From a virus: a stretch of DNA of 39,922 nucleotides. Positions 30,498 to 39,004 of this stretch are shown here, piece after piece. Each line of letters starts with the position of its first letter. Positions within the stretch are counted from its first letter, which is position 1. Below the pieces are notes generated by a model. The model was not told the origin of the DNA. It was given only the letters and a program-made list of their open reading frames with translations, and ran no database searches. The position numbers and the translations under genes were made by a program. Location of the stretch: the IMG/VR virus record IMGVR_UViG_3300042472_000277, positions 1 through 39,922 of that record; one strand, 5' to 3'.

Positions 30498-32330
30498 TTA
30501 GTGTGTCTCTGCCCAAGTATTTCCAATTTTGTATTCTCCGTCAATAGGACATTTGAAGTTGAGAATAGTGCCTGCTTTTTTCAACGCCAAGATAAAGGTT
30601 TCTCCAAGGTCTTTTGCGTGTTCGGGTAAGCAGGAGAACTGGACCTCATCGTGGATGTTTCCGTGTAGCTCATAGGGATACAGGGCTTTCTTGGAAAAAG
30701 AAACCAAGGCTTGTTTCATCAAGATAGCACCAGCCGATTGCAGCAAAAGGTTGAGTGCGCTGTGAGGGGAACGACAAGGCAAGATGCGACCATCGAGACC
30801 TTTAAGGGTGTTGGTCTTTTGAACGTGTTGTTGGACAACGTCATTGAGTTTACCAATGGCTGGGATTCGACGCATGAAGTCAGCCTTGAGCTTCTTCCCT
30901 TCACGTGAGGAGCCTCCCACAATGGACCCAATCTTGGCATCTCCAGCACCGTACAGGAACGCATAGATGAACGTCTTTGCTTGGTCCCGTGTCTCCAACC
31001 CAGCGGCCCTTTGGTTTGCCGTGTGGATGTCATCAGCAACGATCACCTTTGCGTACATCCCTTGGTCCCACTGGTACAAATAGTGAGCCAAGCAGCGAAG
31101 CTCAAGGCCAGCAGCGTCAGCACCTACAAGCACCTTGCCTTCGGGAGCCTCAAAGCAATCCCGGCACTCATGGCCGAACGGTGCGCGACCTGCGGGAACC
31201 TGTGCCACGTTGGGATTCCTGTGGGTACAGCGGCCACTCACGGCTCCACCTGTCACAACTTCCCCGTGGATGCGCCCATCACGAGCCAACGTGAGCCACG
31301 CTTGTTTACCTTCAGCCACCTGTGCAAGACGTTTGGCAAGCAGCAGGTACTCACACAGGAGGTCCGCTTGTGGTAACCCTACTTCACGCAGGACTGCTTC
31401 GTTGATCGCTGGTCGTTTCCCTTCAAAGGCTGTTGGTTTCCACCCTAAGCCCATGAGTCGCTCAGAGATCTGGTCGCGGCTATTAGGGTTGAACAGGACT
31501 TCCTTTTTCTTGTTGTCCAACTTGGTGGCCAGCTTCAACAAGCTTGTAATTTCACCGGGGCGTTTTCCAAGTTCCTTTAAGGTAACCCCAAGTTCCTTCT
31601 TGGTTGCTCCTTGGACTCCCTCGACTTCCCAACCCATCGAGGACTTCATCTCCTCAACTGTTGGTGGGAATGCTTCTTGGAGTTGTTGCTGGAGAATGCC
31701 TCGTGCAGCCATAAGGTTAGCCGTGAGCTTCTCAGCTTTCTCCATGTTGAATGGCCACCCGTTGTTCTCTTGAACAGCCATTAGCTTTGCGAAGTCGTGT
31801 TCCAAATAAAGCATCTGGCGACTTGGTTTACTTTTGGTCAAATAGTAGAACAACTTAGCGGTGACCCTTACGTCTTGCTCGCAGTAATCTTGCATCTCTT
31901 GGGACCACTTGGACCAATCGGTTGTCTCGCCAAACTCTCCCTTGTACTCACCAATGCGATAACCCCAAGCTTTCAACGAGTGTCTACCAATGAGATCCTT
32001 GGGGAATCCTTCGCGGTTGTAGTCGTCGTTCTTGGCATCAGGGTGAATGCACATGGCCATCACCAATGTATCAAGGACGTTCTCGTGGTTAAACCCATAG
32101 AGCTTCTTGAGACATGGTGCGTCGAACTTAATGGAGTTGTGTCCACAGATGTAATCAGCAGACGTAAGCAGATCCAGTCCCTCTTGGATGTTTCCCTTTT
32201 GGGAACTAAAGGACTGCATCCTGTCTGACACGGGTTCGTAGATGGACAAACAATGGAGATCCTTGAGACCTGCCTTGGTTTGCCAATGGTCGATTGCGTT
32301 TGTTTCGATGTCGAAGAATAGAAGTTTCAT
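30498..32330 (-). CDS. DNA polymerase, family A (T7 gp5-like), 610 aa
   Basis: Replicative polymerase with proofreading. The exonuclease domain starts at once with FDIETN (D7, E9). The polymerase motifs are A (GADAAGLELRCLAHYL), B (RDQAKTFIYAFLYGAG) and C (GNIHDEVQFS). It is about 90 residues shorter than T7 gp5 (704 aa), so loops, perhaps including the thioredoxin-binding insertion, may be reduced. The ATG at 32330 was chosen because MKLLFFDIETN is the family N-terminus and an A/C-rich leader precedes it. No partner thioredoxin is encoded in the window. Confidence 0.97.
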   Translation of the reverse strand: MKLLFFDIETNAIDHWQTKAGLKDLHCLSIYEPVSDRMQSFSSQKGNIQEGLDLLTSADYICGHNSIKFDAPCLKKLYGFNHENVLDTLVMAMCIHPDAKNDDYNREGFPKDLIGRHSLKAWGYRIGEYKGEFGETTDWSKWSQEMQDYCEQDVRVTAKLFYYLTKSKPSRQMLYLEHDFAKLMAVQENNGWPFNMEKAEKLTANLMAARGILQQQLQEAFPPTVEEMKSSMGWEVEGVQGATKKELGVTLKELGKRPGEITSLLKLATKLDNKKKEVLFNPNSRDQISERLMGLGWKPTAFEGKRPAINEAVLREVGLPQADLLCEYLLLAKRLAQVAEGKQAWLTLARDGRIHGEVVTGGAVSGRCTHRNPNVAQVPAGRAPFGHECRDCFEAPEGKVLVGADAAGLELRCLAHYLYQWDQGMYAKVIVADDIHTANQRAAGLETRDQAKTFIYAFLYGAGDAKIGSIVGGSSREGKKLKADFMRRIPAIGKLNDVVQQHVQKTNTLKGLDGRILPCRSPHSALNLLLQSAGAILMKQALVSFSKKALYPYELHGNIHDEVQFSCLPEHAKDLGETFILALKKAGTILNFKCPIDGEYKIGNTWAETH

Positions 32331-32352
32331 GTTGGTGGTTGTGTTGGTGTTA

Positions 32353-33834
32353 TTAGAACGGGCTGGCTTCGTCATCTTGCTCCTGTTCACACGAGTCTTC
32401 AAGGAAAGTTTCTTCCATGCGTCCTGTGTTCTTGTCGTACTGAAGATGGCAACAGAGACCTGTGTCACCCGTGAAGCGGTTCTTCAGAACCCTCAGTGCC
32501 GTCACGTTCTTGTTTGCTGGATCTTGTTGGTTCCTTTCGAGACCAAGAACGATGTCGGACAACTGAGCAATAGCAGCGGAGCCTCGCAGGTGTGCCAAGG
32601 ATGTTGCTGCTCCGTCCTCGTGACCCTTGCCTTCAGGTCTCTTAAGGTGACTCACGACGATCATGCCGATGTTGCATTCTTCCACTAGGGATCGCAGCTT
32701 GGTCATCGTGTTGTCAATCATGCGCCGCTCATCGCCATCTCCAAGACCAGAGACAACAATACTAAGGTGGTCCAACACAATGTAATCCACATCGAGAGCC
32801 TTGGCCATGTAGCGGATGTGACCCAACAAGTTATCGGATTCCAAGGAACCCCAGTGGTCGTAAAGGAAGAACCTTCCAGATCCCACTGTGGCATCAAAGG
32901 CTTTCTTCAGAGCCTCAGTTTCCTTTATCTCTCCCGCAAGATGTAGGAGACAGCCAAGCTCCAGCCCCACGATACCGCTAGCAGTCCGCTCAATAGACTC
33001 TTCAAGGGCAATGTACCCAATGCGTTTGTCGGTATTACGAACCAAGTTGTGAGCAATAACACGGCATATCTGTGACTTACCAATGCCGCTACCAGCGCAC
33101 ACTGTGACGATTTCACCTTTGCGAATACCTCTTGTCTTTTCATTGAGTCCTTGGAATGGGTAGGGGATGCTTTCTGTGTTCTTTGGGTTTAGTAGTCGGT
33201 CATATACTTCGCTGCCTTCAACGATGTCATCAGGTCTCCAGATCTTGGCGTCCCAAAAGGATCTCACAAGCTCCTCGGTTTTTCCCTGCATCAACATCTC
33301 GTTGGCGTCCTTAAGTGGTAGACGAGCCACCTTGCACTTACCCACTGGTAGGATCGACGAGACTTGTTCCACGGCTTTGCGGCCAGCAGTGTCTTCATCG
33401 AACATCAGGATCACCTCGTCGAATTTCTGTAGCCACTCAAGGTTCTTCTTGAAAGCACTCTTGGCTGCTGCTGCTCCTGTGGGAAGAGATACAACTGGCC
33501 ACTTGTTTCCGAATACCTGTGACAAACTAAGGGCATCAATCTCACCCTCGGTAACACAGAGCTTGCGGCCACCATTGGGCCACAGGTGTTGACCAAAAAA
33601 GGTCGAAGGTACGCCAATGGAGGAGAACGACTTGTCCTCAAAGCGGAGCTTCTGGGCCATCAGGTTTCCTTGGAGATCCCTGTACTCAGCAATGTGACAG
33701 ACCCTATCGTACTGCTTTCCAATCTTGTAGCCAAACTTCTGGCAGGTCTCGGCGTTAATCTTTCTAGCGTCCAATGGAAGAACCTTCCCGATAAGGAAAG
33801 ATCCACTGGTAGTTGGTGGTGGTGTTATAGTCAT
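32353..33834 (-). CDS. Probable internal start producing a helicase form without zinc ribbon (gp4B-like), 493 aa
   Basis: Met48 of the primase-helicase lies just after the zinc ribbon and is preceded by an A/C-rich segment (GATAACACAAACACACACAC, ending two bases before the ATG) of exactly the type found before true starts in this genome. T7 makes gp4B from an internal start at Met64, removing the zinc domain needed for primer-template recognition. The two forms mix in T7 hexamers. Here this is inferred from position and leader only. Confidence 0.55.
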   Translation of the reverse strand: MTITPPPTTSGSFLIGKVLPLDARKINAETCQKFGYKIGKQYDRVCHIAEYRDLQGNLMAQKLRFEDKSFSSIGVPSTFFGQHLWPNGGRKLCVTEGEIDALSLSQVFGNKWPVVSLPTGAAAAKSAFKKNLEWLQKFDEVILMFDEDTAGRKAVEQVSSILPVGKCKVARLPLKDANEMLMQGKTEELVRSFWDAKIWRPDDIVEGSEVYDRLLNPKNTESIPYPFQGLNEKTRGIRKGEIVTVCAGSGIGKSQICRVIAHNLVRNTDKRIGYIALEESIERTASGIVGLELGCLLHLAGEIKETEALKKAFDATVGSGRFFLYDHWGSLESDNLLGHIRYMAKALDVDYIVLDHLSIVVSGLGDGDERRMIDNTMTKLRSLVEECNIGMIVVSHLKRPEGKGHEDGAATSLAHLRGSAAIAQLSDIVLGLERNQQDPANKNVTALRVLKNRFTGDTGLCCHLQYDKNTGRMEETFLEDSCEQEQDDEASPF

Positions 33835-33975
33835 GGTGTGTGTGTTTGTGTTATCTTTCGAGGTTGGATCAAAGTTCCCACAAGAGAAACAATAGATCGA
33901 CCCATCGTCATTCATCGCGGCAGCATTAGAGCTACCACAGGATTCGCAAGGGATGTGTGTTCTTACAAAAGCCAT
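32353..33975 (-). CDS. DNA primase-helicase (T7 gp4-like), 540 aa
   Basis: Bifunctional replication protein. An N-terminal zinc ribbon (C10-x2-C13...C29-x2-C32) is followed by the TOPRIM primase core (VTEGEID 141-147 and MFDEDTAG 191-198), a linker, and a RecA-like helicase with Walker A CAGSGIGKSQ (293-302) and the Walker B region YIVLDHLSI. The C-terminal tail is acidic and ends in Phe, as in T7 gp4, for docking on DNA polymerase. The start at 33975 overlaps the endonuclease stop by 13 nt. Internal initiation at 33834 is likely. Confidence 0.96.
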   Translation of the reverse strand: MAFVRTHIPCESCGSSNAAAMNDDGSIYCFSCGNFDPTSKDNTNTHTMTITPPPTTSGSFLIGKVLPLDARKINAETCQKFGYKIGKQYDRVCHIAEYRDLQGNLMAQKLRFEDKSFSSIGVPSTFFGQHLWPNGGRKLCVTEGEIDALSLSQVFGNKWPVVSLPTGAAAAKSAFKKNLEWLQKFDEVILMFDEDTAGRKAVEQVSSILPVGKCKVARLPLKDANEMLMQGKTEELVRSFWDAKIWRPDDIVEGSEVYDRLLNPKNTESIPYPFQGLNEKTRGIRKGEIVTVCAGSGIGKSQICRVIAHNLVRNTDKRIGYIALEESIERTASGIVGLELGCLLHLAGEIKETEALKKAFDATVGSGRFFLYDHWGSLESDNLLGHIRYMAKALDVDYIVLDHLSIVVSGLGDGDERRMIDNTMTKLRSLVEECNIGMIVVSHLKRPEGKGHEDGAATSLAHLRGSAAIAQLSDIVLGLERNQQDPANKNVTALRVLKNRFTGDTGLCCHLQYDKNTGRMEETFLEDSCEQEQDDEASPF

Positions 33976-34316
33976 TCTTTCGGTAGAGTTTTGTCTGCCC
34001 ACAAGAATCCATATTTCTCACACCATTGGGCGTAAGTAGTTTTGGACTTGGTGGACAGGCGGTTCTTTGCGTTCATAAACAGGAATCGAATGTCTAGCTC
34101 TGGGTTGTACTTACGTACCAACAAGTGCTTGGTTCTATCGCTTGCCATGAACCTTCCCTTGGCTTCAATGATAATCCCGTTGCCAAGGATGAAGTCAGGA
34201 GTGTACGTGTGTTCCTTTAGGTACTTGAGATGTTTGGTCTCATACCCAAAGGGAACCCCCTCCCGTTCAAGGGAGAGGGCTATAGTTTTTTCAAAGTTAG
34301 AACGGAACCGAATCAT
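33963..34316 (-). CDS. Endonuclease I / Holliday-junction resolvase (T7 gp3-like), 117 aa
   Basis: Resolves branched DNA before packaging and helps break down host DNA. The similarity to T7 gp3 is direct: FRSNFEKTIALSLEREGV; the catalytic segment YTPDFILGNGIIIEAKG (Asp, Glu and Lys of the PD-(D/E)XK fold); KHLLVRKYNPELDIRFLF; and the end WCEKYGFLWADKTLPKEW. The start at 34316 (MIRFRSNFE) matches the family; upstream ATGs at 34358 or 34424 would run far into the SSB gene, which it already overlaps by 20 nt. Confidence 0.95.
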   Translation of the reverse strand: MIRFRSNFEKTIALSLEREGVPFGYETKHLKYLKEHTYTPDFILGNGIIIEAKGRFMASDRTKHLLVRKYNPELDIRFLFMNAKNRLSTKSKTTYAQWCEKYGFLWADKTLPKEWLL

Positions 34317-34896
34317 TTGAATCGTCTTCCGTGAAGGCGTTGTTGAAACTTTCGCCATTACTGACGTAGCCTTCCTCTTCCGAGGAAAACCCAAAGTTAT
34401 CACCACCTCCACTTCCGCCGCCATACTCGCAAAGCTCGATCACCTGTGCAGCCTTGAGACGCAAGGTGTAACCTGCGCCAACCGTTGGGGAATACCAAGC
34501 AGCAGGTTCAACGGCCAGCTTAAGAACTGAACCAGAGCCAACGCTTGGGCCATCAGTAATCTTCGCACCTTTGGAATCAAACAAGGCAATCGTGAACGTA
34601 AGCTCACCTTTCTTGGTTTGCTTCTTGGCGACCTGCTTTGCGTAGATCTGGAAGTCTCCTTCAGGTGTGATGCTCAATGGACACGTAGCGGATTGACGAA
34701 GCTTCTTGCCTCCGTTCTCCTCGCAGAGTCGTTTGTATTCGCCAGCGAACCACTTGTCGAGTTGACCCTTGAATGCGTGGTAGTCGCCTTCGGTAACGTG
34801 GATCTTTGCGCTGTAAACTCCATCCACATTGAACTTGGTGTCAGGTTCGTTGAGGCGTGGATAGATGGCTTTGCCTTTAGGTGTAGTCAGTGTCAT
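34297..34896 (-). CDS. Single-stranded DNA-binding protein (T7 gp2.5-like), 199 aa
   Basis: Coats single-stranded DNA and recruits polymerase and helicase. The OB-fold region shows YSAKIHVTEGDYHAFKGQL, GGGKL-type loops and LRLKAAQVIELCEYG. A glycine-rich linker (GGGSGGGDNFGF) follows, then the acidic tail with terminal phenylalanine (DDSNDSVPF), the classic gp2.5 docking end. Length is slightly below T7 gp2.5 (232 aa). The leader is strikingly A-rich. It lies 33 nt after the RNA polymerase gene. Confidence 0.93.
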   Translation of the reverse strand: MTLTTPKGKAIYPRLNEPDTKFNVDGVYSAKIHVTEGDYHAFKGQLDKWFAGEYKRLCEENGGKKLRQSATCPLSITPEGDFQIYAKQVAKKQTKKGELTFTIALFDSKGAKITDGPSVGSGSVLKLAVEPAAWYSPTVGAGYTLRLKAAQVIELCEYGGGSGGGDNFGFSSEEEGYVSNGESFNNAFTEDDSNDSVPF

Positions 34897-34929
34897 ATTA
34901 TTGGTATTCTTTTATTTTTTGTTTTTACG

Positions 34930-37362
34930 TTAGCTGAAGAAGTATTCCGACTTCAGTAGGGATGAGACATCTAGGTTCCCGATACTTGGTGTAGCGGGTA
35001 GTTCGACGCTCGGATGCAGAGACTGGATTTCGTCCCTGAAATTGGCAAGATAATTCTCTGAGAAAATATCCACAAAGACCTCACGAAGCACCTTACTCAT
35101 TGTTTCACAGTTGGTTGAGTGGGTTCCGTAGGAGTCGTGGATCATGGCAAAGTCGTGGATATCGTGCTGTTCCTTGCACCGTCTCACGGTTTCATGGAGT
35201 GCCGCAGCGTCCAACGAGTGGACAACATTTGGTGACGCACCGTTACACTGGCGGCTGACATCCATCGCATCAATCTCATCGTAGAACTTAAGGTACTTCC
35301 CTTCACCGTTGAGCCACGTACGGATTCTCTTGGCTTGGGTTTTCTTGTAGTCTTGTCGAACCTTAAGCCCACTAGGTGTTGTCCACTCAAGGAACTCTCC
35401 GTCCTTTGCAGTCAACCGTGCGATATCTTGGAACCACGCCATGACCTCCTTGGGTTTTGTGAGGACTTGCTCGATGGCGAGCCACACAAGGTCCGCAAGG
35501 TATTGGATTGCTTGGTATCGTTCGCTGCGAATGAACGGTGTGTCCTTGCCCTTCTTGGTCAACTCCAAGTACCAATCGGCAATGTACTGGCGGTTGCTGT
35601 AGGCTGTGAGGCCGTAGCTATAACACATGACAGGTCTCTTGGTACAGTTGCGGTCGATCCCAAACTTCAGCCAGTGGTACGCAAAGGGCTTCTGAAGCTC
35701 CACATCGTTCTTCAAGGCAAGCAACACGTTGTCCGCTACAACCCCGTAGATGTCCGCAGGTGTGTCTGTGGGCGATACGTTGGTAGCTGCTGCTCCGAAT
35801 TCATCACGAGACAACAGGGACAGGATCTGAAGGCCGTTGTTGGTTGCGTCCATAGAACACGGAAGGTGGCTAAGGAAGTTCTTAGAGTCCCGTCCGTGAT
35901 ACCCTGCCCACTCCTTGCACCACGCCAGAAACTGCCACGGGCTATCAGCCTCGGTCCACTCGCGGTTACCCATAGGGTCTTGGGCGATCTTGATAGCAGT
36001 CGCTGTGTAGTTACTTGCCCAAGCAAGGCGTTTCGCATAGGTCACCTTGTCGTATCCAAAGGAGTTTGCCCCGTGGATCGCCAGCCACTTAAGGTCAGCA
36101 TCAGTCTTGATCTTAACACCACGGTGGAACTTCAGCAGTCCCCGGCAATGGTCTGGTCCTTGGTAGTTAAGGAAGCTTGGGATCTGGTAGACACGCCCAC
36201 GGAAGTCGATGTTGGATGGGAAGAACATACGCTCACCTTTCATCTTGTGGCCCAACCACTGGATCTTTCCAATCAACAAGCGTTTCGACTGGGTGGCGTG
36301 GTTGTGCTGGGAGACCTCCTTGCGTGACCTGTTGAGTTCCTTTTGTTCCTCTTCCGGTAACGACCCACGTTCCACTTGAAGTGGCAATGGGACATCCTCC
36401 TTGTTTGGTAAACCAATCATCGTGTTGTTCTCCCACGCCCAATCGAACACTGTTAAAACATCCATATTGATACTATATGGAGTCTCTTGGATGTAGTTCA
36501 CGGCTGCAAAAACACCTTCTAGGTTCTTTAATCCACGTAGCCACTTGCGGTCTGGGGTCTTGATGAAGGGCAACACAGGGATCGCAGCGTCCCCAATATC
36601 GTATCCACCGTCCCAGATATCCTGCCAAGGCTTAGGACACTCCAGCATAGGGAGCCAGAAGGGTTCCAAGAGTTCCCGGTTTAGGTTGTATCCATTGACC
36701 CAATCCAAGGTAGACTCAGATGCTACTACAAACCTAGTAGGTTGCTTGCGGCGGGGCTGGATGATCATCTGGTAGTCGATGATTCCTGTGGTCTTGTGGA
36801 GGAGTTGGATCAAGTAGGCTCCACAGGTGATCTTGTCCCTCTTGGCCCAATCATCCCACGCATCAATGTCCCCTTGTCGAACCGAAGACTGAAGAGTCCC
36901 ACGAAGAAACTTACGAACTGTTTGTTCTCCTCTGTGTGCCATCCGCTTGGCCCCAAGGATCTTCCCTTCACCTTTCTCCATGTTCTTTACCATGTAGTCG
37001 GCCATCAGTTGATCCTCGATGGTTCGTCCGATGCGATAGCTTAATGAGGTGAAGGTAACACGTTCTGTGAGACCATCTAGGGCAACCTTAAGTGTCAGAT
37101 AGGCTACCTTTTGTAGGTGGTGAGGTGTCAACTCTGCAAGGTGCTTTTGGAACTTCGCCTTGTTCTGGATCTTCTTAATGGATTGCTGCCAGTCAACAAT
37201 GGAAACAAACAAGGGCTTACAGGCTTCTCTCATTAACCTTTGGCCGTATGATGCTGTTGCTTCTGATCCTCGTTCCTTTGCCGACGATACCTTGTTGCGA
37301 TACCGTGTGACTCCAATGTCCACCATTTCCTGTGACAAGCTTTGCTGTGTGGGTGTACTCAT
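34930..37362 (-). CDS. Phage single-subunit DNA-directed RNA polymerase (T7 gp1-like), 810 aa
   Basis: Transcribes middle and late genes from phage-specific promoters. Key residues are D505 (SMDATNNGLQ; T7 D537), K575 and Y583 (TKRPVMCYSYG; T7 K631 and Y639) and D743 (MIHDSYGTHS; T7 D812). The C-terminus ends SEYFFS, near the T7 FAFA foot. It is somewhat shorter than T7 RNAP (883 aa). Promoter specificity cannot be derived here. The gene closes the early region, and the leader (CAATAACAACAC...) has no Shine-Dalgarno. Confidence 0.98.
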   Translation of the reverse strand: MSTPTQQSLSQEMVDIGVTRYRNKVSSAKERGSEATASYGQRLMREACKPLFVSIVDWQQSIKKIQNKAKFQKHLAELTPHHLQKVAYLTLKVALDGLTERVTFTSLSYRIGRTIEDQLMADYMVKNMEKGEGKILGAKRMAHRGEQTVRKFLRGTLQSSVRQGDIDAWDDWAKRDKITCGAYLIQLLHKTTGIIDYQMIIQPRRKQPTRFVVASESTLDWVNGYNLNRELLEPFWLPMLECPKPWQDIWDGGYDIGDAAIPVLPFIKTPDRKWLRGLKNLEGVFAAVNYIQETPYSINMDVLTVFDWAWENNTMIGLPNKEDVPLPLQVERGSLPEEEQKELNRSRKEVSQHNHATQSKRLLIGKIQWLGHKMKGERMFFPSNIDFRGRVYQIPSFLNYQGPDHCRGLLKFHRGVKIKTDADLKWLAIHGANSFGYDKVTYAKRLAWASNYTATAIKIAQDPMGNREWTEADSPWQFLAWCKEWAGYHGRDSKNFLSHLPCSMDATNNGLQILSLLSRDEFGAAATNVSPTDTPADIYGVVADNVLLALKNDVELQKPFAYHWLKFGIDRNCTKRPVMCYSYGLTAYSNRQYIADWYLELTKKGKDTPFIRSERYQAIQYLADLVWLAIEQVLTKPKEVMAWFQDIARLTAKDGEFLEWTTPSGLKVRQDYKKTQAKRIRTWLNGEGKYLKFYDEIDAMDVSRQCNGASPNVVHSLDAAALHETVRRCKEQHDIHDFAMIHDSYGTHSTNCETMSKVLREVFVDIFSENYLANFRDEIQSLHPSVELPATPSIGNLDVSSLLKSEYFFS

Positions 37363-37380
37363 GTTGTTGTTATTGTGTTG

Positions 37381-37518
37381 TTATTGTCCTTCTACGTCGT
37401 GCTTCTCGTAATCGTAATCGTCATCATCGAAGTCCCTTGGGTCTTCTTCCGGCGGCTCCTCCCAGCAAACATAGCAGCTAGGATTTGGACGGTTTGCTCC
37501 GCAGCGATTACAGTTCAT
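37381..37518 (-). CDS. Tiny zinc-knuckle protein with acidic tail, 45 aa
   Basis: A short gene whose ATG overlaps the stop of the preceding gene (ATGA, 37515-37518) and which ends 18 nt before the RNA polymerase start. Residues 3-18 hold C3-x2-C6...C15-x2-C18 (CNRCG, then CYVCW), a zinc-ribbon or rubredoxin-like knuckle. The rest is strongly acidic (EEDPRDFDDDDYDYE), which may mimic DNA or bind a basic partner. T7 early proteins that bind host RNA polymerase are likewise small and acidic, but the role here is unknown. Confidence 0.75.
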   Translation of the reverse strand: MNCNRCGANRPNPSCYVCWEEPPEEDPRDFDDDDYDYEKHDVEGQ

Positions 37519-37715
37519 ATGTTGTACGGTGGGTAAAACTTGGTTGGCACTTCGTTATACAAGGTTTCATCGTGACTGTCAAAGTCATCGTCCTTTCCGT
37601 CCACCTTTAGTTTCCTAAAGATGTTATCGTAGTTGCTACGGAACTCGTCACCTTTGACTGGTCGCTTGGTGTCCCCCTTGCCAGCCCCCTTCTTTACTTG
37701 GAATTGTTCGTTCAT
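37515..37715 (-). CDS. Small charged early protein, 66 aa, unknown
   Basis: No family recognised. The first half is basic and glycine-rich (VKKGAGKGDTKRPVKG), the second acidic (VDGKDDDFDSHDETL), so it is probably disordered in part. It lies between a coiled-coil protein gene (14 nt gap) and the zinc-knuckle gene, with which it shares an ATGA overlap. The compact spacing indicates one early operon leading into the RNA polymerase. Confidence 0.7.
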   Translation of the reverse strand: MNEQFQVKKGAGKGDTKRPVKGDEFRSNYDNIFRKLKVDGKDDDFDSHDETLYNEVPTKFYPPYNI

Positions 37716-37728
37716 CGTGGTGGTTCCA

Positions 37729-38076
37729 TTAGAATTTCCCGTCGTTCATCTCCTTGTCCAACTCCTTGATTTTAGCAATGACGCTTGCGATACGCTTCTT
37801 GGCTTTCTCAAGGTCGCCCTCAAGCATCTCATCGTATTCCAAATACATATCGCGCCAACGTTTAGTCTCGGCTTTCCAAAGGTCTCGGTCATTAGTCATA
37901 GAAACAAGATCCCTCCAAGCTTTCTCCAGTTGCTTCGTCTGGAAAGCGTAAAGGTCTCGGCGGAACTCCAAGTCTGATTTCGCTTCTTCAAGTTGCTTTC
38001 TTAACTGATCGTTGTGCGCCAAGGCGTAGTCTGCTGGTGTCATATTGTTGTGGTCGTGGTCGTGTGGTGTGTTCAT
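37729..38076 (-). CDS. Early coiled-coil protein, 115 aa, unknown
   Basis: The start at 38076 (MNTPHDHDHNNMTPADYALA) was chosen because it forms an ATGA overlap with the stop of the preceding gene; the ATG at 38130 would lie within that gene. The N-terminus is His/Asp-rich and may bind metal. Residues about 20-110 form a continuous charged coiled coil (LRKQLEEAKSDLEFRRDL, RDLWKAETKRWRDMY). The style recalls the two neighbouring early coiled-coil proteins, suggesting a family of related paralogues or shared partners. Confidence 0.75.
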   Translation of the reverse strand: MNTPHDHDHNNMTPADYALAHNDQLRKQLEEAKSDLEFRRDLYAFQTKQLEKAWRDLVSMTNDRDLWKAETKRWRDMYLEYDEMLEGDLEKAKKRIASVIAKIKELDKEMNDGKF

Positions 38077-38516
38077 AGTTCGTTCGGGTTGGTTGTTTTT
38101 AATATACGGTTTAAACCGCATCTCAAGCATCCGCCTTGTGGTAAAGGATTACTGCAATCGCACTCGGAAATATCCCGCCAGTATTTCAATGGCTCGACGG
38201 ATTTGATAAGCCTGTCCCGCTGTGCGGTGACGGCGGTTAGTTCTTCGGTAATCCGCTTGTGGCACTGACTCGCTACGTCGCGCTGCTGCAAAGCGATCTC
38301 AAACTTTTGTGCAAGCTCATTGTTATGGGCATCACTTGATTTGAGTGTTTCCTTATGCTGGTTGAGCATCAGTTCAAGATTCATAATCTTTTTCGCTGGT
38401 TCTTCGTAGCCAGTTCCAAGGCAGTCGGGACAATCGTAGTCGTGTCCTTGGTGGTGGGCATCTCCTGTCCCGTTGCATTCTTCACACGGCTTGAGGTCAA
38501 ATAGTTTAGTAGTCAT
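38073..38516 (-). CDS. DnaJ-type zinc-finger and coiled-coil early protein, 147 aa
   Basis: The N-terminus carries two CxxCxGxG motifs (CEECNGTG at 11-18, CPDCLGTG at 29-36), the hallmark of DnaJ-type zinc fingers, but there is no J domain. A coiled coil follows, with ITEELTAVTAQRDRL shared with the upstream gene. A second Cys group (CDC...CLRC) stands near the end. The start at 38516 forms ATGA with the preceding stop. Function is unknown; such small CxxCxGxG proteins are common in phages. Confidence 0.8.
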   Translation of the reverse strand: MTTKLFDLKPCEECNGTGDAHHQGHDYDCPDCLGTGYEEPAKKIMNLELMLNQHKETLKSSDAHNNELAQKFEIALQQRDVASQCHKRITEELTAVTAQRDRLIKSVEPLKYWRDISECDCSNPLPQGGCLRCGLNRILKTTNPNEL

Positions 38517-39004
38517 CTGTTCTTTTCTGGATTCTCGTAAATAGTTACGATGCGCTTCAAAGCCTCCGCCAGCCTGTCGCGCTGTGCGGTGACGGTGGTG
38601 AGTTCTTTGATGATGCGTTTGCGGTCTTTCCTGCACCATTCGTGACACTGCATCGCAGCATCCCGTTGCATCTCAGCATCAATCATGCGTTCTTGAGTAT
38701 TGCCTAATCTGAGTGTTACAGCATCCCGCTGCCCCCACGCTTCGTCACGCTCGCGTTGCAATGTCTTAGCATGATCCCAGATGGTTCCGTTAGGGTCGCG
38801 GAGTTCGCAGCCAAAGTCTTTGTTTTGCTGGATGTATTTCGCCTTCCATTCGTCGCGCTCGCGTTCTAGCTTTTGGCATAAAAAAACAATTGGGTTTTCA
38901 TACGTAATTTTATTGTCATTAACCCAAACGTATTCTTGCAAGAATTTAAGATGCTTGTTTTGTTTTACGCATTTGTCCGTTTCTGGTGTTGGTGTATCGT
39001 TCAT
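38513..39004 (-). CDS. Early coiled-coil protein, paralogue of its neighbour, 163 aa
   Basis: No family recognised apart from repeated coiled-coil motifs (REREWxxK-like: LERERDEWKAKYIQQ, LQRERDEAWGQRDAV). Its C-terminal part (QRDAAMQCHEW, then RIIKELTTVTAQRDRL) closely resembles the middle of the next gene (QRDVASQCHKRITEELTAVT), also at DNA level, so the two arose by duplication. It has no zinc finger. Overlaps of ATGA type join it to both neighbours, 39001-39004 and 38513-38516. Confidence 0.78.
   Translation of the reverse strand: MNDTPTPETDKCVKQNKHLKFLQEYVWVNDNKITYENPIVFLCQKLERERDEWKAKYIQQNKDFGCELRDPNGTIWDHAKTLQRERDEAWGQRDAVTLRLGNTQERMIDAEMQRDAAMQCHEWCRKDRKRIIKELTTVTAQRDRLAEALKRIVTIYENPEKNR

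Noticed and set aside
35335-36327. 330-codon plus-strand ORF
   Set aside because: Shadow of the RNA polymerase gene; no recognisable domain.
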